Shown piece after piece: positions 58,262 through 64,000 of a stretch of DNA of 64,000 bases. The position numbers and the translations under genes were made by a program. The first letter of the stretch is position 1. Each line of letters begins with the position of its first letter. The stretch spans positions 49,510,911-49,574,910 of the forward strand of contig CP136066.1 of assembly GCA_032622095.1 (NCBI GenBank). Direction: 5' to 3'. This stretch comes from Siphonodentalium dalli. Taxonomy: Eukaryota > Mollusca > Scaphopoda > Gadilida > Siphonodentaliidae. The notes under the pieces were generated by a model. The model searched no databases. It was not told the DNA's origin and saw nothing but the letters and a program-made list of their open reading frames with translations.

Positions 58262-58657
58262 TTAGTTCGTTGTCTTCTGTCTGTGGTTTGCATGGCCAGT
58301 GTTGTACTTGTAAACCCTGCCACATTCACAACTGAATGTGGTCCCACTGTGTACGGCAATTCTGTGAACTCTTAAACTGTTTGCGCCAGAGTAACACTGC
58401 GTACATTCTGATGATGAGCAGCCAGAGTTTCCACCGCATGCTTTTGCATGACGTTGCGGGTACTCTTTAGCGGTAAACGTGTTCCCGCGGGACTTACTTT
58501 TATATGGACATGAGCCAGTTTGTATATTCACGTGTGTCTGGAACGCCGTATTCTTGTAAAATGATTTTGTCCTTAATGACAAACCCCTGAGACTCAAAAT
58601 AGTATTTCGGAGTCCCCAGACAAATGTGCGGAGCTTCTGCCACCATTTATTAATCAA
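58262..58657 (-). CDS. Open frame with C2H2 zinc-finger-like pattern
   Basis: A 131-codon minus-strand frame begins MINKWWQKLRTFVWGLRN and ends TGHANHRQKTTN. The second half is cysteine/histidine rich: SSECTQCYSGANSLRVHRIA, VHSGTTFSCECGRVYKYNTG, HANH. C..C...L..H....H followed by an H(S/T)G..F.C linker resembles tandem C2H2 fingers, although the first finger is three residues short and the second has C.C spacing. The basic first half could be translated non-coding sequence. It might be an exon or a transposon-derived protein; neighbours are repeats. Confidence 0.35.
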   Translation of the reverse strand: MINKWWQKLRTFVWGLRNTILSLRGLSLRTKSFYKNTAFQTHVNIQTGSCPYKSKSRGNTFTAKEYPQRHAKACGGNSGCSSSECTQCYSGANSLRVHRIAVHSGTTFSCECGRVYKYNTGHANHRQKTTN

Positions 58658-59082
58658 TAATATCTTCTTCTTCTTCTTGTTTTTGTTGAAATGTTACCCG
58701 GAAAGAGAAACAAAAAGACTTTTAAATCGGGAAAACACTTTGGACGCTTGCAAAATATCCATACCAGTGGGTACTTCAACCGCGACAATAGGTACTTTCG
58801 CAAGAAATTACACCGATTTGTTGATACTCATAAAATTATCGACAACAATTATTTAAATCCATAATTTGGCGTTTTTGTATGGTTCTAACACACGACAAGG
58901 ACTTGTTCCTGTCAAAAGTAATGTACATCTTTTCGAAGCTTCAGGATGACATGGACAATTGAACACGGTTGTGATTATATCAATATTTAGTCAGAATTAT
59001 TTCCTCAGACTGTAATTTTTTTCCAAATAATCGTTTCAAATCATTAGAAAAGTCACGATTTAAATGGGTCAAAGAATTTCTA
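58658..59082. other. No gene; short (TTC)n
   Basis: A CTTCTTCTTCTTC run at 58662-58678 and otherwise stop-rich AT sequence. Confidence 0.5.
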
Positions 59083-59424
59083 TCAACGAGTGATAATCCA
59101 TCTACATAATATGTGGTTAACTGTTCTTCTGGGATATCGAATTGCAGTCATTTTAGCGATATTAACGTACATATATCTTCCTCCATTGCACGGGATAGGC
59201 TTGACCGGATTCTCGATTGGCGGTACGATCACCGTGTTGGTGATACGCGGGTGACCGGTGTGATTATAGTGGATTTCTGAAACCAAGATATGCACGTCTG
59301 ACACAACAATTTCGATGAACACATACAACATTACACAAAGAAATAAAAACAGTGCGCACACTGCGCGCTTATAGTTTGATATGACCACACGAATTGATTG
59401 CTGGACTCTACTCCGCGTCGGCAT
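59083..59424 (-). CDS. Candidate type II membrane protein, N-terminal exon
   Basis: ATG at 59422-59424 opens a 113-codon frame: short basic cytoplasmic part (MPTRSRVQQSIRVVISNYKR), one membrane helix (AVCALFLFLCVMLYVFIEIV), then a lumenal stem with an N-glycosylation site (NHT), proline-rich VIVPPIENPVKPIPC, and NGGRYMYVNIAKM. This layout is typical of Golgi type II enzymes such as glycosyltransferases. The C.GGRY.YV phrase recalls the start of exostosin/GT47 catalytic domains, but that is a guess. The frame ends at TGA near 59083 or may splice earlier. A TATA-like box lies about 100 bp upstream. Confidence 0.45.
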   Translation of the reverse strand: MPTRSRVQQSIRVVISNYKRAVCALFLFLCVMLYVFIEIVVSDVHILVSEIHYNHTGHPRITNTVIVPPIENPVKPIPCNGGRYMYVNIAKMTAIRYPRRTVNHILCRWIITR

Positions 59425-59520
59425 ACAACCAGTGTATTTGTGGTCAACATTTGCAATACACCCCAATGTGCAGTGTATTATGTCTTGGTGTAAACATTAT
59501 TTAATATGTTTGTATCCCAG

Positions 59521-59530
59521 ATTTATATAA
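59521..59530 (-). promoter_or_regulatory. TATA-like box upstream of the type II membrane frame
   Basis: Minus-strand TTATATAAAT, 97-106 bp before the ATG at 59424, allowing a start near 59495 and a ~70 base leader. In an AT-rich region chance occurrence is common. Confidence 0.3.
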
Positions 59531-60720
59531 CAATTTACAAGATGATGTTCATATATATGATTAAGTATGGTAAGTCTGAGAGAGAAGAGGATTTGACATC
59601 AAGCTCCAGGCGCTTATATGGAGCCATCTCCTCAGAAAAGAACAGTAAGTGCGTAGTGGAAAGATAGAATTAGAGATCGAGAGGTAGGAGACAAATCATA
59701 TGAAGTGGGAAACAGAGGAATTGATGAAGTAGAAGTAAAGGTAGAATTTAAGAATGAAAAAAGAAACAAGACATATAGACAAATTTAAAAAATGAGATGG
59801 TCACTGCTCTGTATATATCAGTTTGATATATAGATTTGAAATTAACGGTTGATTCATTTTACTATTTTTTATGGATCAGCCAAACGAGTTGCCAATCGAG
59901 GGGAGTCATTTGATGTGCCCAACATGTGCCCAACATGTGCCCAACTAGCAAACATGATGTCGTCGGAGTATTTGTCCAGCTGGTATTCAAGTTTCCCCGT
60001 ACACTGTCTGATAATTAGTTAGTTCAATTTAAGGGTCTCCGAACCCAAGACAATATCAGTTGTTTAAGGTACTCAATCCGATTCGATGTTCCCCATATCA
60101 TCAGATTCCAACAACAACGACATTTCTTGAAATGCCGCTTCAGTTATCAGAATCGATTATTTGACAACAAATAATGCTATCAAGTCAACTATATTTAGAA
60201 ATTGTCCAAAACTCAATTTCGTATCGAGAGTATGTCGGTTGGCATTCATCGAATATTTGCTAGGCCGCCAAATATTTCAGGTGGTGAAAAATAATAGATT
60301 TAAATAATCGATATATGATCACTCTGAGCATTGATTGGTGGGTTCCTGGACTCTAATCAGATATGTTTTACCCCGAAATCAAAGAAATAATATATTATGA
60401 TCATTAATTCGGATTGTGGATCCTTAAGTATGTGTAACTAGAATTGAGTATCCAGTATCGAGTGTAGGAACACATGCACTTCAGTTTTCAATGGAAAGCT
60501 ACCCTGCCATAATAACATTCTTTGTCTCATTTATTTTCCAAATCTGTTTTCAATCTGCCGCTATGATTAATTACAACTGCATCGTTAGATATTCAGATTA
60601 GAGCATGTTGTTGGTGTAACAGCTTTCACGATGCCTTACATTTCTGTGAACGGGTCATTTTCTTCGTGGAAAGTTCCACGCAACACATAATCCCACAAAC
60701 CGGCTGGCACCACCCTCTCA
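59531..60720. other. No supported gene
   Basis: Contains three head-to-tail ATGTGCCCAAC words at 59919-59948. Otherwise stop-rich. Confidence 0.45.
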
Positions 60721-60782
60721 CTATAATAAGCAACCGCCCAAGTTACAAATTCATTCTCAGAATTCCAAGTCCAGATCCTGGG
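60721..60782 (+). promoter_or_regulatory. Possible promoter and non-coding first exon
   Basis: CTATAATAAG at 60721 is followed ~30 bp later by an initiator-like TTCATTCTCAG and, at 60783, by a perfect donor (CTGG followed by GTAAGTTTT). This spacing fits a TATA promoter with a ~30 bp 5' UTR exon for a plus-strand gene whose coding exons are not in view. Confidence 0.25.
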
Positions 60783-60939
60783 GTAAGTTTTATTATGTGC
60801 TAACGGCATAGTATCGCAAGCTTTAAATTAAGCCTGATATTCGATTTTGTGTTCATTTCCGGATAAAAAATTGTTCTAAACAATTTCTTTGTAAGAGAAA
60901 TGCATCTATTTTATATTTTGGAACTTTTGTCTGTGCGTA

Positions 60940-61030
60940 TGTATGCCAATATGTATGTGTGTGTTATAGACTCGAAAACTGCCTGACTCAAATTTGGTAT
61001 GTAGGCCTACTTCGATTTATAGTTTCGTGT
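60940..61030 (+). mobile_element. Helitron 5' fragment
   Basis: GTGTGTTATAGACTCGAAAA, CTGCCTGACTCAAATTTGGT match the 5' part of the 15184 element. No hairpin or CTRR end follows. Confidence 0.4.
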
Positions 61031-61039
61031 AAACATCCG

Positions 61040-61600
61040 GGCCGGATTCGTCATCTCAGGTTTAAGCATGGTCTACGTAAACCTCTAGGTTTAAACCGCC
61101 GTGAGTCAGCAAAACACGTGGTTTAAACCCGAGACCGCAGATCTAGGTGACGCATTCGTCATCTCTGGTTTAAACCTGGTCCATCCAGACCAGTGGTTTA
61201 GTAGTATTGTCTCTGTATCGTCGAGATAATTAAATGTACTTTCCTAATGCGGACCGCCTTGTTTTACTGATTGCGAAAATCAATAATTACGACAGCGGTC
61301 ATATTTTGATTGGAAATTTATAAGCGAGAAGCAGTCACACATATAAAGCGTATGGGGATAAGTTTTTGTCAATTTCAATATTGTTTTTGCGTTTTATAAG
61401 CTTAAACCGGAAACTAAACCATCTAATTCGGCGGTCCAGCTCAACCAACTTTATCAAGGCTAAACTTGAGATGACGAATCCGTCTTTTCTTCATCGCGGT
61501 TTACAATTGTCAAACTATCAGTCAAAGGGTGGAGTTGTAAATAATCTCGAGCCCGACTGCCGACTGGTGTTAGCATGTCACAGTTGATTCATTGGGACGT
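61040..61600. mobile_element. GGTTTAAACC family MITE, copy 2
   Basis: ATTCGTCATCTCTGGTTTAA at 61147 is mirrored by GGCTAAACTTGAGATGACGA at 61461, giving a ~345 bp unit with terminal inverted repeats. A third outer copy of ATTCGTCATCTCAGGTTTAA is at 61048. The interior matches 51535-51770. No transposase. Confidence 0.6.
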
Positions 61601-61716
61601 AAGCTTTGCTCAGATAGATAGATAATTTTATTGGCAAAAGTGCATTAAATATATACAAGAATACAGGAAATACAAAAATAATCATAAATAGGATTGAATC
61701 GTCAAGTGCATGAGAT

Positions 61717-62038
61717 GGGACCTCGGTGGCTCAATCGGTTAGGGGTACAACTCCAAGCCGTTTCGCCTTCCAGCGCTGGCGATAAGGGTTCAAATCCACA
61801 TGTTTCCATCGCGGACTTTGTAACTCGAAATCGTTATCTGGGAAAGTTGCCAGTTACTTGCCGATGGCCGGTGGTTTGCCGCACATGGTCGACGAGTTTA
61901 TCAGCCATTGAAATCACTGTTAGATTAGCCATACGTGTGCGGATTTCCTCCACCATTAAAACTGGCAATGTCGTGATATGGCCTTAGTGGCTAAAGCGAC
62001 ATAAAACCCCAATCAATCAATCAATCAATCAATCAAGA
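61717..62038 (+). mobile_element. tRNA-derived SINE with target-site duplications
   Basis: The head has a pol III A box (TGGCTCAATCGGTTAGGG) and a perfect B box (GGTTCAAATCC near 61789), so it derives from a tRNA. The body includes GGTGGTTTGCCG and TTTCCTCCACCATTAAAACT, phrases I associate with conserved SINE central domains in molluscs. The tail is CCCCAATCAATCAATCAATC. GCATGAGAT flanks both sides (61708-61716 and 62039-62047). SINEs rely on a LINE for mobility. The 97-codon frame at 61694 is an artefact. Confidence 0.9.
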
Positions 62039-62047
62039 GCATGAGAT

Positions 62048-62597
62048 CAGATACTTGCCCAGTTGAGGGTCAGCAAGATATGGATATATGACGATCCACA
62101 TCATGCTGACTCCCAAATGGGGTGCACACCTCGTGTGTGGCTGTCTTCCTGCCAACCCCATCATAATTTGTATTGAGTCAACTCCGGTTATGTCAACGAT
62201 TAAATGTAATAGTTAGTATATAGCAGACATATGTATATGCATATGCTCTTCTTTGACGGACCCGAGGGAGTGCATGTGGCATGTGGTCTAGCGGGTTTCT
62301 TAAATATGTAAACCAAGGTAGCCCCCATTTTCAAAGAAACCCGCCAGGCCAGTTGGATGAGATCCAGTTAGAACACTAGAACATTATATTGTCGAATGTG
62401 ACGTAAGGTGTGGAGTCGTTGCACGTTGCATACTGATTTGAAGCGTCACACATGTACTAAATAGCAAATCGCGATTAACAAATCTAGAACGAACTATACA
62501 TGCTTGATATTAAGAGTTATGGTGCCATAGGTAACGTACGCATTCTGGGCAGTATGGGTTATTACAAGTCACTGACGTGGGATATGAATCGATGAAA
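62048..62597. other. No supported gene
   Basis: Unique-looking sequence between the SINE and LINE; no domains or RNA signals. Confidence 0.45.
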
Positions 62598-64000
62598 TTA
62601 CTGATTTTTTTTTTTTAAATTGCATCGTGTCGGTTCCGATCGAAGTTCTTTGAATAGGTTATTCCAAACGGCGGGGAATTTAAATGTCGGGAATGAATCA
62701 AGGAACTTTATCCGCGATTTCGAGAATTTAAAGAGACCCTTCTGTCGGGTATTAGCTTTATTTATTTCAAAAAATGAATTAAAAGAATCTGGAAGACCAC
62801 CGTTCCGCCACTCTTGCATAAACAGTGCAACATTGAGTTCGTATAGATCTTGAACTTTGATATTTTTATTTTTGCTAAATAAGGGATCAGTGTGTGAGTT
62901 ATAGCGCTTATTGTTTATAATTATAATAGTCTTCTTCTGAAGCAGAAACAGTCTATGAACATGTTTGCTGTGACCCCATACTTCAATGCCATACAGTAAA
63001 CGACTTTGAACAATAGAGTAGTATAGAGTTCTAAGAGTTTGATATGGAAGCAGTTTCTTTACCTTATTCAGTGCGTAATTTGCATAAGCTATTTTGGAGC
63101 AGACTTTAGATATATGAGCAACATAACTGAGATTTTCATCATTAAATATGCCTAAAAATCGTATGCTTTTTTCGCTTGAATCTTCACCTACTCGCTCGAT
63201 TGATATATTGTTGATTGATACATTGATATGTGTTCCTTTCGGTATAAATCGTGATGGGTCGAATAAGATATATCGTGTTTTATTTGCGTTTAATGATAGA
63301 CGGTTCGCACAGCACCACTGAAATAGTTTTTGCAGTTCAAAATTAACGTCGCACTCTAATTTTCTAACATCGACGCCCGATTCATACACTGTTGTATCGT
63401 CGGAAAATGAGACAAGATTCATTTTTGTTGAATTTCGAATATCGTTGGCATAGAGCAAAACAAGTATGGGGCCCAATATGGATCCTTGAGGGACCCTAAT
63501 AGTGATCGGAAGCATACAAGATTGGTTTCCTCTTAACGAAACATACTGTTTTCTATCCGATAAATAATTTCGAAACCAAAGATTTGCTATTCCTCTTATT
63601 CCATAATGATTTAGTTTTCTCAAAAGAATGTTGTGATCTATGGTATCGAATGCCTTTGATAGGTCTAATAGGAGAGCCAATGTGAAGTCTTTTGATTTTT
63701 TGTTGTTTTCAGTACAAATATGTTCAAGTAAGTGGAGCACAGGGTGAACAGTTGAATGGTGTTTTCTGAAACCGTATTGGTGTTCATTCAAAATATTGTG
63801 TTTATTAAGAAACTTAACAAGTCTTGTGTACATCGCTTTTTCTAGTAATTTCGAAAAGGATGGCAATATGCTAATAGGTCTGTAGTTATCTAGGAGTTGT
63901 TCACTTCCAGCTTTGTAAATCGGCACTGCTTTAGCTATTTTCATATCAGTAGGTATAATACCAGTTTCAAAGGTTCTGTTTATAATATATGACAGAGGGT
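62598..64000 (-). CDS. Non-LTR retrotransposon (CR1/jockey-like) reverse transcriptase, 5' part beyond window
   Basis: The frame is open from the right edge (64000) to a stop at 62598, about 466 codons without interruption. It encodes MKIAKAVPIYKAG, DNYRPISILPSFSKLLEKAM, EHQYGFRKHHST, LLLDLSKAFDTIDHNILLRK, VPQGSILGPILVLLYANDI, the catalytic box FSDDTTVY, LNANKTRYILF and LGIFNDENLSYVAHI, followed by the thumb and C-terminal domain to FPAVWNNLFKELRS. Order and spacing are those of CR1/Rex/jockey-type LINE ORF2. The catalytic box has S where most relatives have A; both aspartates remain. The endonuclease would lie beyond 64000. The last residues KKKNQ come from a 12-base A run, discussed separately. 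Confidence 0.92.
   Translation of the reverse strand, partial: PLSYIINRTFETGIIPTDMKIAKAVPIYKAGSEQLLDNYRPISILPSFSKLLEKAMYTRLVKFLNKHNILNEHQYGFRKHHSTVHPVLHLLEHICTENNKKSKDFTLALLLDLSKAFDTIDHNILLRKLNHYGIRGIANLWFRNYLSDRKQYVSLRGNQSCMLPITIRVPQGSILGPILVLLYANDIRNSTKMNLVSFSDDTTVYESGVDVRKLECDVNFELQKLFQWCCANRLSLNANKTRYILFDPSRFIPKGTHINVSINNISIERVGEDSSEKSIRFLGIFNDENLSYVAHISKVCSKIAYANYALNKVKKLLPYQTLRTLYYSIVQSRLLYGIEVWGHSKHVHRLFLLQKKTIIIINNKRYNSHTDPLFSKNKNIKVQDLYELNVALFMQEWRNGGLPDSFNSFFEINKANTRQKGLFKFSKSRIKFLDSFPTFKFPAVWNNLFKELRSEPTRCNLKKKNQ

Noticed and set aside
61694-61987. 97-codon frame and a stand-alone tRNA gene at 61717
   Set aside because: Both are the SINE: the tRNA-like head is followed directly by a SINE body and AATC tail and flanked by target duplications.

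Overview
The window is AT-rich, non-coding-dominated animal DNA with no intact multi-exon gene. Coding exons are short, carry GT/AG splice signals and are separated by long introns, so this is a eukaryote. The mix of C-type lectin exons, Helitrons, jockey/CR1-like LINEs and a tRNA-derived SINE with an (AATC)n tail best fits a lophotrochozoan, most likely a mollusc. That taxonomic call is inference.

Layout. 0.4-3.5 kb and 16.0-19.0 kb are the two arms of a ~3 kb inverted duplication. Each arm carries two exons of an EPN-type C-type lectin domain and a Helitron tail; the two lectin copies converge and are damaged in different places. The 12.4 kb spacer holds a near-perfect 142 bp hairpin, a diverged ~145 bp satellite, two candidate membrane-protein exons, three diverged copies of an exon resembling the start of a CUB domain, and a run of non-autonomous Helitrons. 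19.8-25.8 kb is one old LINE split by two DNA transposons. In both cases the LINE reading frame resumes exactly when the insert and one target-site copy are removed. 26-41 kb is mainly short tandem and foldback repeats with two small exon candidates: an EGF-like exon and a signal-peptide exon. 41.5-43.0 kb and 53.8-56.4 kb are copies, in inverted orientation, of an inverted-repeat element whose core is a two-way minisatellite array. Between them lie a decayed Helitron-type PIF1 helicase, a hAT-like MITE with an 8 bp target duplication, a 298 bp Helitron with both ends, and a 210 bp tandem duplication. 58-64 kb has a zinc-finger-like open frame, a candidate type II membrane protein with an upstream TATA box, a SINE with target-site duplications, and a LINE reverse transcriptase frame that is still open and runs off the right edge.

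How it fits together. No operon or pathway can be read here. The biology is transposon nesting and segmental duplication around lectin and other secreted or membrane exons. The helicase relic at 43-45.5 kb belongs to the protein type that mobilises Helitrons such as those at 3, 14-16.5 and 48 kb, but nothing shows that it served these particular copies. The host exon candidates have splice signals but no connected gene model, and transcript data would be needed to confirm them.
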